Positions 26,251-34,348 of a DNA stretch of 64,000 nt are shown one piece after another (the stretch's first letter is position 1; every line of letters starts with the position of its first letter). Under the pieces are notes generated by a model. It was given only the letters and a program-made list of their open reading frames with translations, was not told the DNA's origin and searched no databases. The position numbers and the translations under genes are program-made. This stretch comes from a bacterium (lineage in GTDB: Bacteria > Bacteroidota > Bacteroidia > NS11-12g > UBA955), in the NCBI GenBank assembly GCA_029945665.1, contig JAQSCZ010000124.1, forward strand, positions 1-64,000. Reading direction: 5' to 3'.

Positions 26251-27051
26251 TTATAAATATTTAGCCATTTCCTTTTGCAAAAACCTTGCTTCTTCGGCTG
26301 CCTTATCTGCATAATCAATCCCATTTGACGCATACAAGATACTGCGACTGGCATTAATTAACAATCCACCATCAGCATTGGCTGCATTGGTGCAAACATC
26401 GGCCACACTTCCTCCTTGTGCGCCAACACCCGGCACCAATAAAAAATGATTAGGCACTATGGTTCTGATATGCTTCAGATCACTAGCCTTGGTGGCACCT
26501 GTTACAAACATCAAATTATCTGTTGTTCCCCATTCACTTACTGTTTCAATTACCTGTTCATAAAGGTATTTACCATTAACCTTAAGACTTTGAAAATCTT
26601 TACTGCCAACATTGCTTGTTAAACCTAAACAAATGACCCATTTACCTTTAAATTCAAAAAATGGTTTTAATGAGTCTTCACCCATATATGGCGCAACCGT
26701 AATGGCGTCAAAATCCATATTTTCGAAAAAAGCGCGGGCATACATGCTGCTAGTGTTGCCAATATCTCCGCGTTTAGCATCGGCAATGGTTAAACATTCT
26801 GATGGAATACTATTTAGAGTAGCCTCCATACATTCCCAACCTTTTGCACCATATTGCTCATAAAAGGCTGTATTAATTTTGTAACAAACGGCATAACGCT
26901 TTGTGGAATCAATAATAGCCCTATTAAACTTCAACATTCCATCCATGCTTCGTTCAATATCAACAGGTAACTTGTTCATATCTGTATCTAATCCAACACA
27001 AAGCATGCTTTTTTTAATTTGTATTTGCTCAATTAATTCTAACCTATTCAT
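26251..27051 (-). CDS. pyrF: Orotidine 5'-phosphate decarboxylase
   Basis: PyrF converts OMP to UMP, the last step of de novo pyrimidine synthesis. The ATG at 27051 gives a 266-residue protein of the longer (type 2) subfamily; an earlier in-frame ATG at 27087 adds 12 unlikely residues. The active-site signature is TIADAKRGDIGNTSSMY. CVGLDTDMNKLP near the N-terminus and LVPGVGAQGGSV near the C-terminus also fit. It converges with the helicase gene, with two bases between stops, and is divergent from the barrel gene at 27119. Confidence 0.95.
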   Translation of the reverse strand: MNRLELIEQIQIKKSMLCVGLDTDMNKLPVDIERSMDGMLKFNRAIIDSTKRYAVCYKINTAFYEQYGAKGWECMEATLNSIPSECLTIADAKRGDIGNTSSMYARAFFENMDFDAITVAPYMGEDSLKPFFEFKGKWVICLGLTSNVGSKDFQSLKVNGKYLYEQVIETVSEWGTTDNLMFVTGATKASDLKHIRTIVPNHFLLVPGVGAQGGSVADVCTNAANADGGLLINASRSILYASNGIDYADKAAEEARFLQKEMAKYL

Positions 27052-27102
27052 AAAAATATTTGCAAAAATGCAATAAAAATTAATCATACTTAAAAAAATG
27101 AT

Positions 27103-27110
27103 TAATTTCG
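27103..27110 (+). promoter_or_regulatory. -7 promoter element, TAnnTTCG variant
   Basis: TAATTTCG lies 8 bases before the ATG at 27119. An alternative ATG at 27098 would lie upstream of this element, so the later start is favoured. Confidence 0.45.
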
Positions 27111-27118
27111 AAACCTTT

Positions 27119-28795
27119 ATGAAGCAAGTATTTTTAGTAATTTGTTTTTTGGCCCTCGCCCTGACATTAAAATCTCAAGGCAACAGTTCGGATAAAGGGA
27201 ATTTTTCTGGTAATTTTCAAAGCAACACGCAACTTTATGATAGAGACAATAAGATAGGAGCCAATACAGAAGTCTATAATAAATATAAAAGCAGCGTAGA
27301 TGCTTGGTTAATGCTCAACTACGGCATTAAGGGTTATAATTTTTCGCTGCGTTATGACATGTATAATAACTCACCATTGCTCAATCCCCAAGGTGTATAC
27401 AATAAACAAGGTGTTGGTTTTTGGCAAGCCTCAAAAGATATTGGTGGACTAAATATTACGGCAGGTTATTTTTATGATCAATTTGCTAGTGGCATAATTT
27501 TTCGAGCATTTGAAGACCGTTTAATAGGTATCGACTTTGCAATACAAGGATTAAGAATCAAATACAATTACAAAAATTTAGCAATTAAAGCATTTGCTGG
27601 TCAACAAAAAGGTAATATTTTTAGTGGCGATAGATTTTCTGTTTCCCCAGAAGCCATTAAAGGAGCAAATGCCCAATATAATTTCAGAATAAATGAGAAA
27701 GTAGCAATTGAAATTGGATCATCTGTTGTAAATCGAGCACTGGATCAAACTACAATGAATGCTGTTGTGGCAGCAATTAATTCTCAGCCATTGGCAACAC
27801 GTTTTATTCCCAAATATAACACCTATTCTGCCAATGGTTATGGCAGTATTGGCTATAAGGATTTAAGATTGTCAAGTGAATATGTGTATAAAACACGCGA
27901 AGCAATTAAGAATCAAAACGGCGATTTATTAATTAATAAATCTGGCACTGTTTTATTTACATCATTGGGCTATTCAAAAGCTAATTTAGGCAGGAAAAAA
28001 CAATTCTCGTTTGGAGCCAATTTTCAATATAAGCGAATTGAAAACTATAGTTTTCGAACCTCCCCATTTGAAATTCTTAACAATGGAAGCATTTCTTATT
28101 TGCCTTCAATTACCAAACAAAACACCTACCGTTTGTTAGCGCGATATAATGCCGTAACACAAGTATTAGGCGAAGAGGCCTATCAAGCTGATTGGTTGAT
28201 TACACCTAGAAGAGGGACTACTTTTGCTTTCAATATTTCGCAAGTAAAAAGCTTAGCAGCAAATGGTGATGGCAAAGGGAATGCTAAGAAATTATTTCAT
28301 GAATTATATGGCGAAGTTCAGCATAAATTTTCTAAAAAATTCAAAGCTAAAATAGGATTGCAATCAATTTTCTATGATCAGCAGCGTTATGAACAAAAGG
28401 ATAGTACTTATCCGACTGTTAAAACATTAACACCTTTTATGGAACTAACTTATAAATTCACAAAGAAAACTTCTTTGAGAGTGGAGAGTCAGTATCTTGA
28501 GACAGGGCAAGATTTAGGCAGTTTTATCAACGGCATAATAGAATTAAATCATGCGCCACATTGGAGCGTAAGTGTTGGAGATATGGTAAATGTTAAGCCA
28601 CATCGTTCTTCATCTAGCACTATTCCCTCAGAAATCATACATTACTACAGTGGTTTTCTTGGCTACACGGATGGGCCAACTGTCTTAACAATTGCCTATA
28701 TTAAACAAGTACAAGGTGTTAATTGTACGGGCGGTATTTGTAGAGTTGAGCCTGCATTTAGTGGCGTTCGCTTAACATTAAGCAGTAGTTTCTAA
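27119..28795 (+). CDS. Outer-membrane beta-barrel protein (DUF6029-like)
   Basis: The 558-residue protein has a signal peptide (QVFLVICFLALALTLKSQG). After it come regular amphipathic strands ending in aromatic residues, up to a terminal strand GVRLTLSSSF, as expected of a large outer-membrane barrel. The N-terminal FQSNTQLYDRDNKIGANTE and FSLRYDMYNNSPLLNPQG are phrases I associate with the DUF6029 family of Bacteroidota. No plug or TonB box is visible. The function is unknown. It is transcribed alone, divergent from pyrF. Confidence 0.72.
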   Translation: MKQVFLVICFLALALTLKSQGNSSDKGNFSGNFQSNTQLYDRDNKIGANTEVYNKYKSSVDAWLMLNYGIKGYNFSLRYDMYNNSPLLNPQGVYNKQGVGFWQASKDIGGLNITAGYFYDQFASGIIFRAFEDRLIGIDFAIQGLRIKYNYKNLAIKAFAGQQKGNIFSGDRFSVSPEAIKGANAQYNFRINEKVAIEIGSSVVNRALDQTTMNAVVAAINSQPLATRFIPKYNTYSANGYGSIGYKDLRLSSEYVYKTREAIKNQNGDLLINKSGTVLFTSLGYSKANLGRKKQFSFGANFQYKRIENYSFRTSPFEILNNGSISYLPSITKQNTYRLLARYNAVTQVLGEEAYQADWLITPRRGTTFAFNISQVKSLAANGDGKGNAKKLFHELYGEVQHKFSKKFKAKIGLQSIFYDQQRYEQKDSTYPTVKTLTPFMELTYKFTKKTSLRVESQYLETGQDLGSFINGIIELNHAPHWSVSVGDMVNVKPHRSSSSTIPSEIIHYYSGFLGYTDGPTVLTIAYIKQVQGVNCTGGICRVEPAFSGVRLTLSSSF

Positions 28796-28868
28796 AACCA
28801 TTGTAATGAAATCGTTAAATTTATACTATTCTTCTGTTTTCGAAGTTGTAAGTATAAAATTTCACTAA

Positions 28869-29639
28869 ATGAAAATACATTCAAGTTATGCCTTAATGCT
28901 TATTTTTTTGTTTGCTTTTGTTACTTGTAAAAAAGATAAAAAGACAATCAAGGAGGCCCATTTCTCTTATTTGATAACCCTTTCCAAAGATTTAACATTA
29001 AAACGAGTTGAGAACCTTATTTCCAATGAATTGAATTATGTGAAAGTATTTGATTATTTCAAAGATTCTATAGTTGTTACCCAAAATTTTATTCAAAATA
29101 ATTTTCTTATAAAAAGTACATATTTTCTTAATAACAAAGGATTAGCAGCAACTTGCGTAGACAGTATTTTTTCTTTTTCTCAATTAACTCAAGTATCAAC
29201 TTATGAGTTTAAATACGACAATGATGATTACAAAACAAGTTCTGTTAAAGCTTGGAAAATATATAAAAACGGCAATTTTGATTATTCAGGAATTGACTCT
29301 GTTAATTTTAATATTGAAAGTGGAAATACTATATCAGACTATGGATCTTCATTAGATTGTTCCTTTTTTTACGATTTCAACTCCCTTGAAAACAAAATAG
29401 ATATTAATACATTTTTGGGCACTTTTAATGGAAGAATGAATAAAAATCTAATAATTGCCTACCATTCAAACTGCCACTCATCTTCAGGAACAACGCCTGC
29501 TTCTAGTAATTATGAATATATTTTAAACGATTCTAATATGGTAGTTCAAAAAATTGATAATTACATATCTTCTCAGCACAAAGGAGATCAAATAAATAAT
29601 GAAAAAAGAATATCAGATTTTCACTATTTTTTTAAATAA
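28869..29639 (+). CDS. Predicted lipoprotein of unknown function
   Basis: The 256-residue protein starts with a lipoprotein signal (ALMLIFLFAFVTC, then KKDKK), which is the usual pattern for Bacteroidota lipoproteins. The mature part is beta-rich, with repeating phrases of the type YEFKYDNDDYKTS and FYDFNSLENKID. These resemble the YD-like or DUF4595-type strand repeats of secreted proteins. I cannot assign a family firmly. It has own spacing on both sides (73 and 197 bases), so it is likely monocistronic. Confidence 0.65.
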   Translation: MKIHSSYALMLIFLFAFVTCKKDKKTIKEAHFSYLITLSKDLTLKRVENLISNELNYVKVFDYFKDSIVVTQNFIQNNFLIKSTYFLNNKGLAATCVDSIFSFSQLTQVSTYEFKYDNDDYKTSSVKAWKIYKNGNFDYSGIDSVNFNIESGNTISDYGSSLDCSFFYDFNSLENKIDINTFLGTFNGRMNKNLIIAYHSNCHSSSGTTPASSNYEYILNDSNMVVQKIDNYISSQHKGDQINNEKRISDFHYFFK

Positions 29640-29817
29640 CAAGTTTGCTATTTAAGGTTTGAAAACTAAAAATCAATAGAATTATTCAATTGACAGCTTT
29701 AGACAAAAAAAAATTAAAACATAAAGTTTAATTCAATGTTAATCAAATATTCAATTTACAATTTATGGTCCTCCATATTCGGAGGCTTTGTTTAGTTAGC
29801 AATTTCGTTTAAAATTG

Positions 29818-29825
29818 TATCTTTG
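29818..29825 (+). promoter_or_regulatory. -7 promoter element TATCTTTG
   Basis: A perfect TAnnTTTG, 11 bases before the ATG at 29837. A 5-bp hairpin (29770-29785, CCTCC/GGAGG) upstream could end the previous lipoprotein gene but has a poor T tract. Confidence 0.6.
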
Positions 29826-29836
29826 AACTACCTATC

Positions 29837-30619
29837 ATGAACTACAATTGTATACTTTACCAAAAAGAAGGAACTACCCTGACTATTACCTTAAATCGAC
29901 CGGATGTTTTTAATGCGTTTAACGACGAGCAAAGTTATGAATTACAGGATGCCCTTAAAGCTGCAAAAAGAGATGATGAGGTTAGAGTTGTTATTTTAAC
30001 AGGGGCAGGCAAAGCATTTTGCAGTGGGCAAGATTTAAAGGCCATTGCTGGTGCTGAAAAGCGCTCATTTATTGAGTCTCTACATAAACGCTATAATCCA
30101 ATTATTAGAGAGATGCGCAATATGCCGAAACCCATTATTTGTAAACTAAATGGAGTTGCTGCAGGTGCTGGTTGCAGTTTGGCTTTGGCATCAGACTTTA
30201 TCATAGCTTCTGAAAATGCTAGTCTCATTGAAGTTTTTATCAATGTTGGATTAGTTTTGGACAGTGGTTCCTCATTCTTCTTGCCGCGATTAGTAGGCAG
30301 TGCACGCGCATTTGAATTAAGCACTATGGGAAGCAAGGTTACAGCTTCTCAAGCCTATGAATGGGGCATGATTAACCGCTGTGTTGCTGTTGATAAATTA
30401 GATGAAGAAACAAAACTCATAAGTGATTACTATGCCAATGCGCCGACAAAAGCAATTGGATTAATGAAAAAAATGCTCAATAAGTCCTTTAACAGTGATT
30501 TAGAAACGATGTTAGAATATGAGGCATATTGTCAGGAAACAGCTGGCAGTAGTGCTGATAATAAAGAAGGAGTAGCAGCTTTTAACGAAAAAAGAAAACC
30601 TCAATTTAAAGGACAATAA
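29837..30619 (+). CDS. Enoyl-CoA hydratase/isomerase family protein (PaaG-like)
   Basis: This 260-residue crotonase-fold enzyme acts on acyl-CoA thioesters. Oxyanion-hole parts are GKAFCSGQDLKAI and KLNGVAAGAGCSLALASDF. The segment VFINVGLVLDSGSSFFLPRLVG is close to that of PaaG-type isomerases, which rearrange an epoxide or double bond in phenylacetate and fatty-acid breakdown. The crotonase Glu of hydratases is replaced here (LVLDSGSS), which favours isomerase-like chemistry; this is an inference. No other paa genes are nearby. The next gene starts 11 bases downstream but is a secreted protease. Confidence 0.82.
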   Translation: MNYNCILYQKEGTTLTITLNRPDVFNAFNDEQSYELQDALKAAKRDDEVRVVILTGAGKAFCSGQDLKAIAGAEKRSFIESLHKRYNPIIREMRNMPKPIICKLNGVAAGAGCSLALASDFIIASENASLIEVFINVGLVLDSGSSFFLPRLVGSARAFELSTMGSKVTASQAYEWGMINRCVAVDKLDEETKLISDYYANAPTKAIGLMKKMLNKSFNSDLETMLEYEAYCQETAGSSADNKEGVAAFNEKRKPQFKGQ

Positions 30620-30630
30620 AATCTGCAAAA

Positions 30631-32010
30631 ATGCAAACAAACCATTTCAAATATATACTCTTGAGTTTCTTGCTTTCAATTATTAATTTAATTGACTTAA
30701 AAGCTCAAAATACACCAGTTGAAATATGTGGCTATCAAGCTGAAATTGATAAAATTATTCAAAGACAACCCAATTTTATAGCCATACAGAATGATTGGTA
30801 TAGAAAGGCTTATGAAGCTTATTTAGAATCTCAAAGCACAAAAAGAAATATTGTTGCAGACACTATATTGTATGAAATTCCAGTTGTTTTTCATGTTATT
30901 TATAACACCGTGAGCCAAAATGTATCTAATGCATTAATATTAAGCCAATTAAATGAATTAAATCTCGACTTTAGAAAATTGAATGCTGATACTTCAAGAA
31001 TCCGCTCAATATTTAAACCGCTTGCTGCAGATATAAGAATTAGATTTAAACTGGCCGATATTGATCCAAATGGCAATGCTACTTCGGGTATTAATAGAAT
31101 TAATTCAAGTGTAAGCACATTTGCAACCAATATTTATGGTAATTACAACGAGGATATGAAAATTTCAAGCAATGGCGGGCAAACAGCATGGAACCCTTCG
31201 AAATATTTAAACATTTGGATTTGTAATATGGAATATCCAAATTATATTGGTATCACTTATGGTTTTGCTACACCGCCAACAGGTTCGCCAAACTGGGCAC
31301 AATTCCAAAATGCCACTAAGGACAGCAGTGATCCAAAAAGCGGTGTTGTTCTGCATTATAAACTAATAGGGAAGAACAATTCCCTTGCACCAGCTAACTA
31401 CAAGGAAGGCAACACTGCAACTCACGAGGTAGGACATTACCTTGGCTTAAGACATATTTGGGGCGATGCCAATAATCCAAACTCACAAGGTTGTAATGTT
31501 GATGATGGAATTTTTGACACTCCAAATGCAAGAGATAAAAATTATTCATGTAATCCAAATACGAATACTTGTATTGATGCTGTAGATGACAAACCAGATA
31601 TGACTGAAAATTACATGGATTATGCCTTAGATGGCTGCGCTGCGATGTTTACAAGAGAGCAAGGGTTTATGATGCGTTATGTGCTTAATAATTTCAGAAC
31701 AGGTTTACCAATTCGCACCATAAAATTTGACACTTTAGTGGAGTTTCCTCAAAAATTGGTGAGTATTTATCCAATTCCTACAAAAGCAAATGGTATCTTA
31801 AACATTCTTGTGAATTCTAATGATAACAATGAAAAATTTATGGCGACTTTGTTTGACAACAATGGTAAGGAAATTTTCAAAAAAGAATTACAAGCCAATC
31901 AAAAAACTGAGCTTAATACGGCCAACTATGCTGTGGGAGTATATTTTATTATCGTTAAGGATGAACAAGGAAGTATTTTTAAAAAAGAAAAAGTAATCCT
32001 TAATCTCTAA
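30631..32010 (+). CDS. Secreted M43-family zinc metalloprotease with T9SS sorting domain
   Basis: The 459-residue pappalysin/cytophagalysin-like protease has a signal peptide (YILLSFLLSIINLIDLKAQ). The zinc-binding motif is HEVGHYLGLRH, with His 265, Glu 266 (catalytic), His 269 and His 275. A downstream Met-turn (ENYMDYALDGCAAMF) completes the metzincin core. Paired cysteines occur in QGCNVDD and YSCNPNTNTC. The C-terminal ~75 residues, from VSIYPIPTKANGI to FKKEKVILNL, are a type A T9SS signal, so the enzyme should reach the surface or medium. It probably digests extracellular protein for nutrition. Confidence 0.93.
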   Translation: MQTNHFKYILLSFLLSIINLIDLKAQNTPVEICGYQAEIDKIIQRQPNFIAIQNDWYRKAYEAYLESQSTKRNIVADTILYEIPVVFHVIYNTVSQNVSNALILSQLNELNLDFRKLNADTSRIRSIFKPLAADIRIRFKLADIDPNGNATSGINRINSSVSTFATNIYGNYNEDMKISSNGGQTAWNPSKYLNIWICNMEYPNYIGITYGFATPPTGSPNWAQFQNATKDSSDPKSGVVLHYKLIGKNNSLAPANYKEGNTATHEVGHYLGLRHIWGDANNPNSQGCNVDDGIFDTPNARDKNYSCNPNTNTCIDAVDDKPDMTENYMDYALDGCAAMFTREQGFMMRYVLNNFRTGLPIRTIKFDTLVEFPQKLVSIYPIPTKANGILNILVNSNDNNEKFMATLFDNNGKEIFKKELQANQKTELNTANYAVGVYFIIVKDEQGSIFKKEKVILNL

Positions 32011-32014
32011 GCGG

Positions 32015-32452
32015 TTAAGATGCCATTCTATTCCAAGGGATGCCAGCTAAAATCAAAACCAAGGCTATTCCAAAATAAATTAAACTAGTACGCATTAATT
32101 TATCTGCTTCCAAAGTTTTCTTAATCTTGGAATATCCGATGTGAACAAGCACCAAAGCAATTAACATTAATACAAGATGTTCAACTGCAATTTTTCTCAA
32201 TTCAGCATTTTTCATAACAGCGCCAACCCCATTATTAAATGCAGAAATACCATAGCCACTGTATTTAAAATATAGCAAAAGTCCAATTAATAGTTGAATA
32301 TCACAGCTAATCATTAAAAATATTGCTGGTAGTTTGTCCTTTTTAGTAAGCGTTACTTTTTGGTTTATTATTGGCAATACCATGGCGAAAATTCCCGCTA
32401 ATAATACCACCCATCTGATATAAGAATGTGTACTTTGTAAAAACTGTTGCAT
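32015..32452 (-). CDS. Four-span membrane protein (cytochrome-b-like small family)
   Basis: The 145-residue protein has four hydrophobic segments at about residues 12-32, 45-63, 88-107 and 122-140. The N-terminal QSTHSYIRWVVLLAG, with a His before the first span, recalls a small Bacteroidota family often called 'cytochrome B'. His 9 in this segment, the His in VEHLVLML and the His in VHIGYSK could bind haem but this is not shown. The gene converges with the M43 protease, four bases apart, and has its own -7 element at 32470-32477. Confidence 0.65.
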   Translation of the reverse strand: MQQFLQSTHSYIRWVVLLAGIFAMVLPIINQKVTLTKKDKLPAIFLMISCDIQLLIGLLLYFKYSGYGISAFNNGVGAVMKNAELRKIAVEHLVLMLIALVLVHIGYSKIKKTLEADKLMRTSLIYFGIALVLILAGIPWNRMAS

Positions 32453-32469
32453 ATCTAATTTATTTGAAG

Positions 32470-32477
32470 CAAAATTA
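32470..32477 (-). promoter_or_regulatory. -7 promoter element TAATTTTG
   Basis: A perfect TAnnTTTG followed by C on the - strand, 17 bases before the ATG at 32452. Confidence 0.55.
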
Positions 32478-32520
32478 GCAAATAAGTTTAATAACCTTGT
32501 ATAAAATGAATTATTTTAAG

Positions 32521-34275
32521 CTATTTTGAATGCATTACTTTGATAGTATTCACAATAGAATCTATGGATATATCCTCTAATTCAAATAATTTCCGCATAC
32601 TGCCATGCGTTACAAAATGATCTTGAATTGCCATAATTTTTAACTGACCTTTATAATTATTTTCTGTAGCGCTTAGTGCGATAGTACTACCAAAACCGCC
32701 TAGTTTTTGCCCTTCTTCCACCACTATAATTTTCGAAAAACTTATAAATATTTTCTCAAGGGTTAGTTTATCTAAAGGTTTTATAAATTTAAAATCATAA
32801 TGAGCAACACTTATCTCTGAATCAATGTGTAAGATGGCATTGGTGCATTCTTTGGCTATGGTGCCATGGCTGATAATACAAATCTCATGGCCTTCTTTAA
32901 GGCATTCTGCTAAGCCAATAGGTAGGGGATTAAAACTTATTGGAAGCACATTTAAATCGGCATGACCTCTTGGATATCTTATCACTGTTGGGGACTTAAC
33001 ATTCTCTATAGCCATCTCCATAGCCCGCACTAAATCATTTTCATTTCTCGGAGATACAATCACTAAATTAGGTACTGTTTGTAAAAAAGAAATATCAAAA
33101 ACTCCATGGTGGGTGGGACCATCTTCACCGACGAGACCGGCTCTATCGACTGCAAAAATAACTGGCAAGTTTTGTAAGGCTACATCGTGTATTAATTGGT
33201 CATAGCCACGCTGTAAAAACGTAGAATAAATACAACAAAAAGGTCGCATTCCAGAAGCCGCTAAACCAGCGGAAAAGGTAACTGCATGTTGTTCTGCAAT
33301 TCCAACATCGAATACCCTATCCGGAAATTTTTGCTGCATGAAATGCAAAGAACTACCTGAAATCATGGCAGGCGTTATTGCCACGATCTTATCATTTCTC
33401 TCAGCCAATGATAATAAGTGTTTCCCAAAAATATCCTGATATTTTGAAAGGCCAGAGTTAACAACTAAACTTTTTCCAGATAATTTGTCAAATTGCGAAG
33501 TACTGTGCCACTTTGTTTGTTCTTCCTCCGCTGGCTTATAACCTTTACCCTTAGTCGTTTTTACATGAATTATTTTAGGCGAATTAATTGTTTTTACTTG
33601 CTTAAAAACTGATATCAGTTCCTCTAAATTATGACCATCAATTGGTCCAAAATATTGAAATCCAAAATCAGTAAAAAGATTGTCTTTCTTAAAATCCAAT
33701 AGCTCCAAGTACTCACCCAATGCGCCTTGACTTGGATCAATTCCAATATGATTATCATTAAGGACAATGGTAATATTTGTATTAGATATAGCCGCATTAT
33801 TAAGTCCCTCAAATGCTTGCCCAGCGCTAAGAGCACCGTCTCCAATAATGGCGATATTTTGTCTTTCTATGTCTTGAATTTTTGCTGCCACTGCATAGCC
33901 AAGCGCTGCCGAAATAGCTGTTGAGGAGTGTCCAGTTCCAAAGGCGTCATGCACACTTTCGGTCATTTTTGGAAACCCACTGATTCCATTTAATTGTCGG
34001 ATATGGTTGAAAGCTTCTTTTCTACCTGTTAAAATTTTATGAGCGTAAGCCTGATGGCCAACGTCCCATATCATTTTATCATTAGGAGAATTAAAAATAT
34101 AGTGCAATGCTATAGTTAGCTCAATTACGCCGAGGTTTGCTGCAAAATGACCTCCTTGTTCGGCAATTTTTTCAATCAGAAAATGTCTTAAATAGGAGGC
34201 ATAGTCTACTAGTTCGTTTTGTGGTAGCTGTTTAAGTAATCCTGGAGAATCAATGCCTTCAAAAGTGTTATTCAC
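32521..34275 (-). CDS. dxs: 1-deoxy-D-xylulose-5-phosphate synthase
   Basis: Dxs condenses pyruvate and glyceraldehyde 3-phosphate, the first step of the MEP isoprenoid pathway, using thiamine diphosphate. The TPP motif spans IIGDGALSAGQAF (145-147) to LNDN (173-175). GGHFAANLGVIELTIALHY, WDVGHQAYAHK and DVGIAEQHAVTFSAGLA (catalytic Glu) are conserved. The protein has 584 residues, about 35-40 fewer than the E. coli enzyme. The gap falls between NDN and FGPIDGH, a stretch that is disordered in known structures; similar short forms occur in some Bacteroidota. The start is GTG at 34275, with a -7 element only four bases upstream. Confidence 0.95.
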   Translation of the reverse strand: MNNTFEGIDSPGLLKQLPQNELVDYASYLRHFLIEKIAEQGGHFAANLGVIELTIALHYIFNSPNDKMIWDVGHQAYAHKILTGRKEAFNHIRQLNGISGFPKMTESVHDAFGTGHSSTAISAALGYAVAAKIQDIERQNIAIIGDGALSAGQAFEGLNNAAISNTNITIVLNDNHIGIDPSQGALGEYLELLDFKKDNLFTDFGFQYFGPIDGHNLEELISVFKQVKTINSPKIIHVKTTKGKGYKPAEEEQTKWHSTSQFDKLSGKSLVVNSGLSKYQDIFGKHLLSLAERNDKIVAITPAMISGSSLHFMQQKFPDRVFDVGIAEQHAVTFSAGLAASGMRPFCCIYSTFLQRGYDQLIHDVALQNLPVIFAVDRAGLVGEDGPTHHGVFDISFLQTVPNLVIVSPRNENDLVRAMEMAIENVKSPTVIRYPRGHADLNVLPISFNPLPIGLAECLKEGHEICIISHGTIAKECTNAILHIDSEISVAHYDFKFIKPLDKLTLEKIFISFSKIIVVEEGQKLGGFGSTIALSATENNYKGQLKIMAIQDHFVTHGSMRKLFELEDISIDSIVNTIKVMHSK

Positions 34276-34279
34276 TCTG

Positions 34280-34287
34280 CAAAGTTA
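34280..34287 (-). promoter_or_regulatory. -7 promoter element TAACTTTG
   Basis: A perfect TAnnTTTG followed by C on the - strand. It ends 4 bases from the dxs GTG (34275), so transcription should start at or very near the start codon. Confidence 0.6.
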
Positions 34288-34348
34288 AAAGATTTTTAGT
34301 CAACGCTATTTTTAATTTTAAAACTAACTTAAGGCTAACATTTGGCGT

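Noticed and set aside
27052-27087. 12-residue N-terminal extension of PyrF
   Set aside because: The added residues do not match the family and lie in the divergent promoter region.
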